A DNA stretch of 64,000 bases from Actinomycetota bacterium (GCA_014360645.1 JACIXD010000009.1:1-64000); one strand, 5' to 3'. Positions 42,045 through 49,685 are shown, numbered from the stretch's first letter. The notes: a model not told the origin generated them from the letters alone. Numbers and translations are program-made.

Positions 42045-42845
42045 ATGAACGAGGAAGCGGAGCTCCTGGTCGAGCGGAAGGGAGAGCTGGCGGTGCTCAC
42101 CATCAACCGCCCTCAACGCCGCAACGCCCTCTCCTCCACCCTGCTGGTCTCGCTGGCCGGCGCGCTGGAGGAACTCGCGGGCGAGGGAGAGGTGCGCTGT
42201 GCCATCCTGCGGGGCGCGGGCGACAGGGCTTTCTCCGCGGGCATGGACCTCTCGGCCTTGCCGGAGGGCATCCCGGAGGACGTGCAGCGACAGATCGAGA
42301 GCAAGGGGCCGCTGCAGTTCGGCCTCGACGCCATCGAGGACTGCCCCTTCCCGGTCATCGCCATGATCCGGGGATACTGCGTGGGCGCGGGATGCGAGAC
42401 GAGCATGGCCTGCGACCTGCGGGTGGGGGCGGAGGGATGCCGCATGGGCATGCCCCCCGCGAAACTGGGCATCGTCTATCCTCCCGAGGGCCTGCACCGG
42501 TTCATCCGCAACCTCGGCATGCCCGTCACCAGGCGGGTCTTCTTCACCGCCCGGCTCTTCGAGGGACCGGAGGCCCTGGCCATGGGGATGCTGGACTACC
42601 TGGTGCCGGAGGAAGAGCTGGAGGGTTTCACGGAGGGGCTGGCGCGGGAGATCGCCGCCAACGCCCCCCTCTCGGTGTCCGGACACAAGCGGGTGCTGCG
42701 CATCATGGACAGGCGGGCCGTCCTCTCCGAGGAGGAGAGAAACGAGGTCAACGCGATCATGGGCCGCGCCCTGGCGAGCGAGGACGCGCGCGAGGGGCTC
42801 GCCGCCTTCCGCGAGAAGCGCGACCCCGTTTTCAGGGGTAAGTAG
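42045..42845 (+). CDS. Enoyl-CoA hydratase/isomerase family protein
   Basis: The 266-residue crotonase-family protein has LTINRPQRRNALSSTL, the oxyanion segment DRAFSAGMDLSAL, the second segment RGYCVGAGCETSMACDLRVG, then GMPPAKLGIVYPPEGLHRFI and FFTARLFEGPEALAMGMLDYLV. AAGGAGGGCGGC precedes the ATG at 42045. It is placed after the acyl-CoA ligase and before the glycyl-radical synthase on the same strand. It most likely serves beta-oxidation of the rearranged acyl-CoA. Since the family also includes decarboxylases such as methylmalonyl-CoA decarboxylase, a decarboxylating role on the mutase product should be kept in mind. Confidence 0.85.
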   Translation: MNEEAELLVERKGELAVLTINRPQRRNALSSTLLVSLAGALEELAGEGEVRCAILRGAGDRAFSAGMDLSALPEGIPEDVQRQIESKGPLQFGLDAIEDCPFPVIAMIRGYCVGAGCETSMACDLRVGAEGCRMGMPPAKLGIVYPPEGLHRFIRNLGMPVTRRVFFTARLFEGPEALAMGMLDYLVPEEELEGFTEGLAREIAANAPLSVSGHKRVLRIMDRRAVLSEEERNEVNAIMGRALASEDAREGLAAFREKRDPVFRGK

Positions 42846-42935
42846 CGGGAAGCGGTGGTCCCCGCGCCGGGAAAGAAGGCGCCCGCCTCCGTGAACGTTT
42901 GCCTTCCATGTATACGAAATCTTTTTCAAAACCCC

Positions 42936-42964
42936 TTGCATTTTGCGTTCACCTTTTCTAAAAT
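42936..42964 (+). promoter_or_regulatory. Promoter upstream of the glycyl-radical synthase, with flanking inverted repeat
   Basis: TTGCAT (42936-42941), exactly 17 bases, TAAAAT (42959-42964), in an AT-rich island. GTGAACG (42891-42897) and its inverse CGTTCAC (42946-42952, inside the spacer) form an inverted repeat around the -35. The same heptamer occurs in the ligase and mutase promoter regions. Confidence 0.6.
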
Positions 42965-43479
42965 AAGATTCAACATATCCGGCAATCATACAGGCATTAC
43001 ATAGCAATACAAAGACCAGGTTACTATGTAGATAGTGAAAAAAGTAAAGTCTGGAAGGCAGATAAGCACCAACACCTGAAGAACGAACGCGATCCGCAAG
43101 CCTCGCATCCTCCTCGCAGCCGGGCTCGTACCAGGGAAGACCGCAAGGACCGCGACACACTCCCGGAAGGACCAGACTTTTCACATATCTGCCGTGCCGG
43201 CAGGGCATCCCTGCCCGCATGCCACCGCAAGGTACGGGGCGGCGGGCGGTAAAGAAGCCGGGCGCGGCGGCCGGATCGAGTGCCGGCAAACATGGGTGGT
43301 GAGAAGAGGTGACCGTTCGTAGCCGGGATCGCGCGGAGCTTCCGCCGGCCGGAGGGAAGAGAGTAAAGGGGGTTGGTCGCGAGGGGGATGTCGTTCAGAT
43401 GCTTCTGGTCACCGAGTCGTGGTGTAACTGGAGACAAGATCCCGGAGACTGCGGAACAAGTACGAGAAGGGGGTAGGTG
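42965..43479 (+). other. Long 5-prime leader of the glycyl-radical synthase operon
   Basis: If the promoter at 42936-42964 is used, the transcript has a leader of about 500 bases. AAAGTCTGG (43046-43054) can pair with CCAGACTTT (43172-43180), and GGCAGATA (43057-43064) with TATCTGCC (43186-43193). The two pairings cross, so they would be a pseudoknot or mutually exclusive. No known riboswitch was recognised. A minus-strand frame here has no support as a gene. Confidence 0.35.
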
Positions 43480-45969
43480 ATGTCAGCGGTAGAGACGAGG
43501 ACCATCGAGGAGATCGAGAAGAGCGGGCAATGGTGGTGGTGGGCCGAGCACAAGCGTTCCAAGAGGCTCGACTACCTGCGCAAGGCGGTGTGGAAGAAGG
43601 GGGCCAAGGGCTCGGGCTACAACCCCGGGGTGAAGGTGGACCTGGAGAGGGCCGTTCTCTTCACCGAGGCCTTCAAGGCCAACGAGGCGGACAGCCTGCG
43701 CATGCGCTACGCCAAGGCCCTGGCCAACGTATTCGACAACATTACCATCTTCATCCAGGACAACGCCCAGATCATGGGTTACCTGGGGTCACGCCCTCAC
43801 ACCATAGTGTGGCACCCGGAGATCCTCTTCCTGCTCAACGAGGACCTCTACAACGACCGCACGGTGATCCCGGAGCCTGAGGCCGAGAACCTGGCCCTTA
43901 TCCGGGAGCTATGCGACTACTGGAATCCCATCTGCACCGGGGCCAAGGTCTTCAACCTGGTGCCGCCGGAGGAGATCGTCAAGCTCCTCACCGGGGTCAT
44001 CGGCTGGGGGCTCCCCATCTCCCGCATCGGGTACGCCACCAAGCAGTGGGACTACATGTTCAGGCTCGGACTGGAGGGCATCCTGGCCGAGATCGACGCC
44101 AGGATAGCCGAGGCCGAGGAGCACATATACAAAAAGGTGCCCGACCCGGACGAGCTCCCCTACTACGAGAAGCTGGACGTCTGGAAGTCCATGAAGGTGG
44201 TGCTGGAGGCGGTGATCCGCTGGGCACGCCGCTACAGCCGCCTGGCGAGGATCGTCGCCGAGAACTTCGAGACCGACCCCAAGCGCAAGGAGGAGCTGCT
44301 GCGCATAGCCGAGGTGTGCGAGAAGGTGCCCGCGCGCCCGCCAGAGCACCTGCACGAGTCGCTGCAGTTCGACCATTTCATCCAGATCGCCTGCCGCTAC
44401 GAGGCCTGCGAGGGCGCCTGGCCAGCCCGACCCGACTACTGGCACGGCCCCTTCTACGAGAAGGACGTGAACCAGGATAAGATCCTCACCCGCGAGGAGG
44501 CCTTGGACCTCACGGGCGAATTCCTCATCCGCTGTTACGAGGTGGGGTGGTTCTGGCTCATGCTGGCGCGCGACACCCTGCAGGGGATCACCGGCACCTG
44601 GGTATGGACCATCGGGGGCGTGAACGAGGACGGCACCGACGCCTGCAACGACATGACTGACTGCCTGCTGGAGGCGGCCCGTCTGGTAAGGGTTGCCAAC
44701 CCCACCTTCGCCTTCCGCTACCACCCCAACGTCAGGATGTCCACCCTGCGGCAGGTCTTCGAGTGCATCCGCCAGGGACTGGGTTATCCGTCCATGCGCA
44801 ACGACCCCGTGCTCATCACCAACGCCATGCACTGGCACAAGCACCCGCTGCGGGAGGCGCGCCGCTGGGTGCACCAGGCCTGCATGTCGCCCTGCCCGGA
44901 CACCAAGCTGGGTTGCCAGCCCTTCCGCATGGCCAACGCCACCATCATCGCCGCCAAAGCCGTCGAGTACGCGCTCTTCGACGGCTATGACAACACCCTC
45001 CAGATGCAGTTCGGCCCCCATACCGGGGACGCCTCCAAGTTCGAGTCCTTCGAGGAGCTCTATCAGGCCTGGTACACCCAGATCAAGTGGATGATGGACA
45101 CCTTGGTAAAACTTACCAACGGCGGCCGTTACATGGCGCAGTACCTCGACCCCAGGCCGCTGCTCTCCGGGCTCTACGAGCGCTGCGTGGAGCTGGGCGT
45201 GGACTCCTCGCACCCCAGCGAGCGCGGCAACTCCTGGATCACCTTCTTCGCCTGGATGGAGACCGGAGACAGCCTGGCTGCGGTCAAGAAGCTGGTCTTC
45301 GACGAGAAGAAATACACCATGGCCCAGCTCGTCGAGGCCCTGCGCGCCAACTGGGAGGGCTACGAGGAGATGCGCATGGACTTCGTGCGCGCGCCCAAGT
45401 GGGGTAACGACGACGACTACGTGGACCAGATCCACGTGCGCTGCCACCAGGACGTGGCCAAACACTCTTGGGAGATCAAGGATCCCACCGGCAACCCCTG
45501 GCCTCCCCTGCCGGAGAACATCGCCGCCTACGTGACCAACGCCACCAAGGTGTGGGCGCTGCCCAACGGGCGCCGGCTGGGGGACACCCTCTACGACGGC
45601 GGCTGCTCTCCAGGGGCGGGACTGGACAAGAAGGGGCCCACGGCGGTGCTGCGCTCGGTGGCCAAGATCGACCACATCGGGGACGTGCGCGCCACCCTGC
45701 TCAACCAGAGGCTGTCGCCCCAGCAGCTCGCGGGCGAGAAGGGGTTCCAGATCTGGTACTCCTACATCAAGACCTGGGCGGAGCTGGGCATCGACCACGT
45801 GCAGTTCAACATGGTGGACAACGAGACCCTCAAGGCGGCCCAGAAGGAGCCGGAGAAGTACCCCGAGCTCATCGTGCGCATAGCCGGTTACAGCGCCCAC
45901 TTCGTGGACCTGAACAAGAAGACCCAGGATACCATCATCGCCCGCAGCGTGCAGGAGCTGGGCACCTGA
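43480..45969 (+). CDS. assA: X-succinate synthase alpha subunit (alkylsuccinate/benzylsuccinate synthase family glycyl radical enzyme)
   Basis: The 829-residue protein is a glycyl radical enzyme of the fumarate-adding family. The active-site cysteine is Cys468 in WVHQACMSPCPDTK. The radical glycine is Gly803 in IVRIAGYSAHFVDLNKKTQD, 27 residues from the C terminus. Other family stretches are LTGEFLIRCYEVGWFWLMLA, GPHTGDASKFESFEELY, SPGAGLDKKGPTAVLRSVAK and GIDHVQFNMVDNETL. These distinguish it from pyruvate formate-lyase and diol dehydratases, and to my reading resemble alkylsuccinate synthase (AssA/MasD) more than benzylsuccinate synthase. It would add a hydrocarbon C-H across fumarate. GAAGGGGG precedes the ATG at 43480. 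Small subunits and activase follow. The substrate (n-alkane, alkylbenzene or cresol) is inferred only. Confidence 0.88.
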   Translation: MSAVETRTIEEIEKSGQWWWWAEHKRSKRLDYLRKAVWKKGAKGSGYNPGVKVDLERAVLFTEAFKANEADSLRMRYAKALANVFDNITIFIQDNAQIMGYLGSRPHTIVWHPEILFLLNEDLYNDRTVIPEPEAENLALIRELCDYWNPICTGAKVFNLVPPEEIVKLLTGVIGWGLPISRIGYATKQWDYMFRLGLEGILAEIDARIAEAEEHIYKKVPDPDELPYYEKLDVWKSMKVVLEAVIRWARRYSRLARIVAENFETDPKRKEELLRIAEVCEKVPARPPEHLHESLQFDHFIQIACRYEACEGAWPARPDYWHGPFYEKDVNQDKILTREEALDLTGEFLIRCYEVGWFWLMLARDTLQGITGTWVWTIGGVNEDGTDACNDMTDCLLEAARLVRVANPTFAFRYHPNVRMSTLRQVFECIRQGLGYPSMRNDPVLITNAMHWHKHPLREARRWVHQACMSPCPDTKLGCQPFRMANATIIAAKAVEYALFDGYDNTLQMQFGPHTGDASKFESFEELYQAWYTQIKWMMDTLVKLTNGGRYMAQYLDPRPLLSGLYERCVELGVDSSHPSERGNSWITFFAWMETGDSLAAVKKLVFDEKKYTMAQLVEALRANWEGYEEMRMDFVRAPKWGNDDDYVDQIHVRCHQDVAKHSWEIKDPTGNPWPPLPENIAAYVTNATKVWALPNGRRLGDTLYDGGCSPGAGLDKKGPTAVLRSVAKIDHIGDVRATLLNQRLSPQQLAGEKGFQIWYSYIKTWAELGIDHVQFNMVDNETLKAAQKEPEKYPELIVRIAGYSAHFVDLNKKTQDTIIARSVQELGT

Positions 45970-46023
45970 TGGCGCGGGGGCGGTTCCGTTCCGGCCCGGC
46001 GAGCTCGAGAAGGGGGTAGAGCG

Positions 46024-46323
46024 ATGACCGATTGGGAACAGATGCGCCAGCAGTGGATCCAGGGCGCCATAACCAAGGGGCGCAGGGAGATGCCGGAGAA
46101 GGCCTGTGCCATGTGCAGGAACTTCCGGCAGAACTCGGCCTCCGCGGCGGGGGACGGCTTTTGCACGGCCATAAAGGACGGGGAGAAGAACAAGGTGGTC
46201 TTCGACAACACCGACGCGGCGGGATGTCCCCACTTCGCCGAGATCGAACGCATACGTACAGACACCAGCGAGTTCATGTGGGACCCCGAGTTCCGGCCCC
46301 AGAGGCAACTGCGAGAGAAATAA
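46024..46323 (+). CDS. X-succinate synthase small subunit, beta-like (four-cysteine Fe-S)
   Basis: The 99-residue protein has four cysteines, Cys28, 31, 47 and 68 (C-x2-C-x15-C-x20-C), in EKACAMCRNF, GDGFCTA and AAGCPHF. This layout is that of the small HiPIP-like [4Fe-4S] subunits of benzylsuccinate synthase (BssB/BssC). The N terminus is helical (WEQMRQQWIQGA). It starts 54 bases after the alpha subunit with AGAAGGGGG before the ATG. In the known enzyme these subunits bind and stabilise the alpha subunit and affect radical formation. Assignment as beta rather than gamma is by length and by the presence of a second, shorter candidate at 47927. Confidence 0.75.
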   Translation: MTDWEQMRQQWIQGAITKGRREMPEKACAMCRNFRQNSASAAGDGFCTAIKDGEKNKVVFDNTDAAGCPHFAEIERIRTDTSEFMWDPEFRPQRQLREK

Positions 46324-46350
46324 GGCGGCGCGGGAGGATCGAGGGCGCAG

Positions 46351-46578
46351 ATGATCACCTGCGGATACTGCGGATGCCGGGGATGCCTGGGGGAGTTCGC
46401 CTACGTGGCCCAGGCCGGCGGCACTGGTCCCGCCACCCTGAGGCGATGCCCCTCCTGCGGCGAACTGGTAATCGTGGAGGGGGTGGAGGCGCGGCATCCG
46501 CCTCCATCCCCCACCGGCCTGCGCGCCGCGGCGGCGCGATCCGGAACCCGCTCGGAGAAGAACGGCAAGGAGGTATGA
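46351..46578 (+). CDS. Zinc-ribbon-like small protein 1 in the synthase operon
   Basis: The 75-residue protein begins MITCGYCGCRGCLGEF and then has RRCPSCGELVIVEG. The first two and last two cysteines form a probable zinc ribbon or rubredoxin-like knuckle. The C-terminal 25 residues are basic and probably disordered. The protein resembles the next gene (46582) and the gene at 48341 in the order C-x2-C ... E-F ... R-x-C-P-x-C ... V. It lies 27 bases after the beta-like subunit. Its role is unknown; it may be an accessory or extra subunit of the synthase. Confidence 0.65.
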   Translation: MITCGYCGCRGCLGEFAYVAQAGGTGPATLRRCPSCGELVIVEGVEARHPPPSPTGLRAAAARSGTRSEKNGKEV

Positions 46579-46581
46579 GGA

Positions 46582-46761
46582 ATGGTCAAATGCGAGAACT
46601 GCGGCTACGAAGGCGTCAAGTCCGAGTTCCGCTACCTTTACAACACCACCCTGGACGCCGAGACCGCCTACCGGGAGTGCCCGAAATGCTACGGGTGGGT
46701 GGTGGTCAACGAACTCCAGGAGGAACGGGCCGAGAAGTCCCTGGAGAACGCCCAGGCCTGA
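46582..46761 (+). CDS. Zinc-ribbon-like small protein 2 in the synthase operon
   Basis: A short gene of 59 codons, beginning three bases after the preceding stop with AAGGAGG ten bases upstream. The product starts MVKCENCGYEGVKSEFRY and continues with YRECPKCYGWVVVNEL, so two C-x2-C pairs separated by about 28 residues form a likely metal site. A helical tail of about 15 residues ends the protein. It is clearly related to the proteins at 46351 and 48341. The tight spacing implies translational coupling within the synthase operon. No catalytic function is expected; binding to the alpha subunit or metal delivery is possible. Confidence 0.75.
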   Translation: MVKCENCGYEGVKSEFRYLYNTTLDAETAYRECPKCYGWVVVNELQEERAEKSLENAQA

Positions 46762-46941
46762 AGGTGAGAAGCACGGTGCGACGCATCCGGCTTGACGGCG
46801 GTCGGCAGGTGGATCGCAGCAGCTTGATGGGGGTGCTTTTCCCGCCGAGGGTCGCGGGCATGCCCCGGGTGTGCGGGTCCGAGCGCCCCGCCCGCGGTCT
46901 GCATCCCGCCGCGCCGGGAGGCGGAAAGGGGAGGTACGGAG

Positions 46942-47895
46942 ATGGGAGCTGAGGGTATAGGACCTGAAGCCTTGGTCACCAACATCCAGCGCTATTCCAT
47001 CAACGACGGTCCGGGCATCCGCACCACCGTCTTCCTCAAGGGTTGCCGTCTGAACTGCGCCTGGTGCCATAACCCGGAGTGCATCAACTTCGGCCCCGAG
47101 ATCTACTGGAAGCAGTCGCTGTGCACGCAGTGCGGGAGGTGCTTCTCCGTCTGCGAGAGAGGAGCTGTGCAGCCTCCCATCTACCTGGAAGCCGAGGGCG
47201 AGAACGCTCACTATCACAAGATCGACCACTCGCGCTGCGACCTCTGCATGGCCTGCGTCGAGGCCTGCATCTACGGCGCCCTTACCAGGGTCGGGGAGCC
47301 AAGGAGCGTGGAGGAGGTCCTGGAAGAGGTGGAGAGGGACATGCCCTTTTACCTCAATTCCGGGGGTGGGATGACGGTGACCGGCGGCGAGCCCACCGCC
47401 TTCCCGGAATTCACCCTGGCGCTGCTGAAGGGGGCCAAGGAGCGTGGCATACACACTTGCCTCGACACCAGCGGGTTCTGCGAATGGGAGGTGCTGGACG
47501 CGCTGCGTCCGTACGTGGACATCTTCCTCTACGACATCAAGTGCCTGAGCAGCAAGCAGCACCTCCTGCGCACGGGGGTGAGCAACTCCCCCATCCTCGC
47601 TAACCTCACTCGGCTGGCGGAGGCGGGCGAGAGCATCATCGTGCGCATCCCGGTCATACCGGGATTCAACGATTCCGTGGAACACATGGAGAAGGTGGCG
47701 GAGTTCCTGGCGGGGCTGGGGCCGTCCCTGATCCGAGTGGACCTGCTCCCCTTCCACAACTGGTGCCAGGACAAGTACCGCTGGCTGGGCCGCGAATGGC
47801 CTTATCGGGACGTCGAGAGCCTCGCCGTGAGCGAGGTGGACGACCTCTTGGACGTCATGGAAGAAAAAGGCATTGTCGTCACCATCGGAGGATGA
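46942..47895 (+). CDS. assD: Glycyl-radical enzyme activating enzyme (radical SAM)
   Basis: The 317-residue activase has the radical SAM motif FLKGCRLNCAWCHNPE (C-x3-C-x2-C) and an inserted ferredoxin-like part with two cysteine clusters, CTQCGRCFSVC and CDLCMACVEAC. It continues with MTVTGGEPTAFPEF (SAM-binding GGE) and the typical IDIFLYDIKCLSSKQH and RIPVIPGFNDS segments. This is the architecture of activases for benzylsuccinate and alkylsuccinate synthases and glycerol dehydratase, with two extra [4Fe-4S] clusters, rather than the short pyruvate formate-lyase activase. It uses S-adenosylmethionine to generate the radical on Gly803 of the alpha subunit. GGGGAGG precedes the ATG. It stands in the synthase operon between the small proteins. 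Confidence 0.92.
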   Translation: MGAEGIGPEALVTNIQRYSINDGPGIRTTVFLKGCRLNCAWCHNPECINFGPEIYWKQSLCTQCGRCFSVCERGAVQPPIYLEAEGENAHYHKIDHSRCDLCMACVEACIYGALTRVGEPRSVEEVLEEVERDMPFYLNSGGGMTVTGGEPTAFPEFTLALLKGAKERGIHTCLDTSGFCEWEVLDALRPYVDIFLYDIKCLSSKQHLLRTGVSNSPILANLTRLAEAGESIIVRIPVIPGFNDSVEHMEKVAEFLAGLGPSLIRVDLLPFHNWCQDKYRWLGREWPYRDVESLAVSEVDDLLDVMEEKGIVVTIGG

Positions 47896-47926
47896 GCCCC
47901 CTGCGGGCCGGTAAGGAGGTAATAGG

Positions 47927-48082
47927 ATGAGCTGTGGAGACTGCAAGTGGTTCTTCCCCCTGGAGGAAGATCCCAGCCGCGGGGACTGCGTGCAGCGCGA
48001 GTCGGACGGCAAGAGCGAATACTACACCGCCAAACCGCACAGCGCCGACGACGCCGCGTGCGAGAAATACGAGGCCAGGTAG
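47927..48082 (+). CDS. X-succinate synthase small subunit, gamma-like (four-cysteine Fe-S)
   Basis: A 51-residue protein starting at ATG 47927 after TAAGGAGG. It reads MSCGDCKWFFPLEED, then GDCVQRE, then YYTAKPHSADDAACEKYEAR, giving cysteines at 3, 6, 21 and 45 (C-x2-C-x14-C-x23-C). This matches the small gamma subunit pattern of benzylsuccinate synthase (BssC-like: C-x2-C-x-F-F-P, G-D-C-V, Y-x-x-K-P, C-E-x-F/Y), which carries a [4Fe-4S] cluster and blocks or shapes the alpha active-site entrance. It begins 31 bases after the activase. Its small size makes it easy to miss. Together with the alpha and beta-like subunits it completes the synthase. Confidence 0.8.
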   Translation: MSCGDCKWFFPLEEDPSRGDCVQRESDGKSEYYTAKPHSADDAACEKYEAR

Positions 48083-48146
48083 CGCCGGGCAGCCGGGCAA
48101 ATCGGTCCCGTGAGACGGGTATGAACGGCTGCCCGAAAGAAGGGGC

Positions 48147-48184
48147 GGCCCCCGCCGCGAGAACCCTCCCGCACGGCGGGGGCC
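48147..48184 (+). terminator. GC-rich hairpin after the gamma-like subunit gene
   Basis: GGCCCCCGCCG (48147-48157) can pair with CGGCGGGGGCC (48174-48184), an 11-bp stem with a 16-base loop. There is no T run, so it may be an attenuator or RNA-stability element rather than a classic terminator. Confidence 0.4.
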
Positions 48185-48299
48185 CTTCCCGCCCCCGCGC
48201 GAGCTCGGGACCGCGACCGGAGCGGGCATCCGGGGGGTTACGGCGCGGAGGTAAGGGCGGCGGGAGGACGCCGGAGAAGAGGTGAGAAGCGAGCTGTTT

Positions 48300-48324
48300 T
48301 GTCCCATGTCCGGGGCTGACCCCA
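48300..48324. repeat. Solo copy of the MITE-like terminal repeat
   Basis: This 25-base stretch (ending GTCCGGGGCTGACCCCA) is identical to the right terminal repeat of element 2 (25916-25940). No inverted partner is found within several hundred bases on either side. It lies four bases before the ribosome site of the zinc-ribbon gene at 48341, so it may be a residual end or part of that gene's leader. Confidence 0.7.
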
Positions 48325-48340
48325 AACGGAGGTGGTGTGG

Positions 48341-48688
48341 ATGGTGATCGTGTGCGACCGCTGCGGCTACGAGGGGGAGGGTGAGGAGTTCCGCCTCATC
48401 GGGAACGTGATGTGCTGCGGCCCCCTCATCTTCCGCGAGTGCCCCGGCTGCGGCAACCCCGTCATCTGCGACCGCCAGGAGATGCGCGAGGAGGTGGAGA
48501 ACGCGGCGCGCGACATCTCGCGCAGGATAGAGGCGGCGATACACTGCGGGGACACGGCGCAGGCGCGGGAGCTGCTGAAGGACCTCTCCTTCCTCAACCA
48601 GTGCCTCAACCTCGACGCCATCAACGATTACGTGCGGGAGAAGAAGCGCGAGGTCAACCGCCTGGAGAGGGCCGCGTCCTCCCTCTGA
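48341..48688 (+). CDS. Zinc-ribbon-like protein 3 with helical extension
   Basis: The 115-residue protein starts at ATG 48341, eight bases after GGAGG. Its N-terminal 45 residues, MVIVCDRCGYEGEGEEFRLI and FRECPGCGNPVICD, repeat the two C-x2-C plan of the small proteins at 46351 and 46582, with an extra CC (MCCG) between them. The remainder is a helical segment (EVENAARDISRRIEAAI, ELLKDLSFLNQCLNLDAI, REVNRLERAA), probably a coiled coil. It is the last gene on this strand before the convergent biotin ligase. Relationship to the two operon proteins suggests that it belongs to the synthase system, although a hairpin and a solo inverted-repeat copy separate it from the gamma-like subunit. Confidence 0.7.
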   Translation: MVIVCDRCGYEGEGEEFRLIGNVMCCGPLIFRECPGCGNPVICDRQEMREEVENAARDISRRIEAAIHCGDTAQARELLKDLSFLNQCLNLDAINDYVREKKREVNRLERAASSL

Positions 48689-48710
48689 AGGCGGCCAGGC
48701 CGCGGTGCAC

Positions 48711-49484
48711 TCAGCCTCCGGCCACGTCCCCGGAGGCCACGCGCAGCAGCTCGCCCCCGGCCTCCAGCAGGAGGTTGCCCTCCTCGTCCACCCCGCGCAG
48801 GAGGCCGCGTACCTCCTCCTCCCTCCTCCCCGAGCTCCCCGCCAGGGCGTAGGGCGGGTTCACCGTCACCTCGCGCCCCAGGAAGGCCAGGTGCGCGCGG
48901 TATTCCTCCATACAGGCATCCCATGCCGCACCCCACCGGTCCCGCAGGCCGCTCAGCGCGGCGCGCAGCAGCTCCATGCGGTCCCAAGTCCTCCCCTCCT
49001 CGATGAGCAGGGAGGTGGGGGGTAAGCGGGCTTCGATATCCAGTTCGCCGGGGAGATAGCCCACGTTCAGGCCGAGGCCCACGATGACCAGCTCCCCCGT
49101 CTCCCGGGCGAAGGATTCCGAGAGCACGCCCCCCACCTTCCTCTCGCCGTAGACGAGGTCATTGGGCCACTTGAGGTCGGGCCCCCTTCCCCCGAGCTCT
49201 ACCACGGCGGCGCGCACGGCTAGGGCGACCCTCACTGAGGCGCGGAAGCCGCTCGATTCCCTCAAGGCCACGCTGAACATGAGGCTCTTGCCGGGGAGGT
49301 CGAGCCACTGGCGGCCCATCCTTCCCCGTCCCCCCGTCTGGTGACGCGCGACCACCACCAGCCCCTCGGGAACGCCCCCCTCCAGCAGCCTTCTCGCCTC
49401 CAGGTTGGTGGAGTCCAGGGTGTCGTATTCCCTTATCTCCCAGGAGGGCAGCTCTCTCTCCCGCTCACCGAAGCCCGACCTCAA
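48711..49484 (-). CDS. birA: Biotin--[biotin carboxyl carrier protein] ligase
   Basis: The 257-residue enzyme has the biotin ligase core without the N-terminal DNA-binding domain: YDTLDSTNLEARRL, VVVARHQTGGRGRMGRQWL (the biotinyl-AMP GRGRxGRxW loop), LKWPNDLVYGERKVGGVL and IVGLGLNVGYLP, then a small C-terminal SH3-like part (LRGVDEEGNLLLEAGGELLRV). It attaches biotin to carrier lysines and, lacking the HTH, does not act as a repressor. The start is TTG 49484 with GGAAGGGG upstream. It is divergent from the biotin transporter gene and a kilobase from the biotin-dependent carboxyltransferase, its probable substrate. Confidence 0.92.
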   Translation of the reverse strand: MRSGFGERERELPSWEIREYDTLDSTNLEARRLLEGGVPEGLVVVARHQTGGRGRMGRQWLDLPGKSLMFSVALRESSGFRASVRVALAVRAAVVELGGRGPDLKWPNDLVYGERKVGGVLSESFARETGELVIVGLGLNVGYLPGELDIEARLPPTSLLIEEGRTWDRMELLRAALSGLRDRWGAAWDACMEEYRAHLAFLGREVTVNPPYALAGSSGRREEEVRGLLRGVDEEGNLLLEAGGELLRVASGDVAGG

Positions 49485-49656
49485 CGCACCACCCCTTCCG
49501 CCGTCCGCTCACGGGGCCTGAACGCCGCACGCGTCCCAAAACCGCGGGCCGATTCCCTCCTCCCGCTCCGGACCCGCTCTTCCCTCGACCCCGCCGCCTC
49601 CACGGCACCTCCGTAAAATAGTTCACTCTTACTAAAGTTTTATCGTCATTTCCGCC

Positions 49657-49685
49657 TTGACACCGGGGCCCTTTTCCATTACAAA
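49657..49685 (+). promoter_or_regulatory. Sigma-70-type promoter of bioY
   Basis: TTGACA (49657-49662), exactly 17 bases, TACAAA (49680-49685), 30 bases upstream of the bioY start, in a locally AT-rich spacer. Confidence 0.6.

Noticed and set aside
43024-43437. Minus-strand 137-codon frame in the synthase leader
   Set aside because: Composition is Arg/Ser/Pro-rich like other chance frames and it has no family match; the region is better explained as a leader.
43480-45969. Glycyl radical enzyme as pyruvate formate-lyase or glycerol/diol dehydratase
   Set aside because: The active-site segment ACMSPCP and the segments GLDKKGPTAVL and SAHFVDLNKKTQD fit fumarate-adding enzymes, and the two four-cysteine small subunits are specific to that group.
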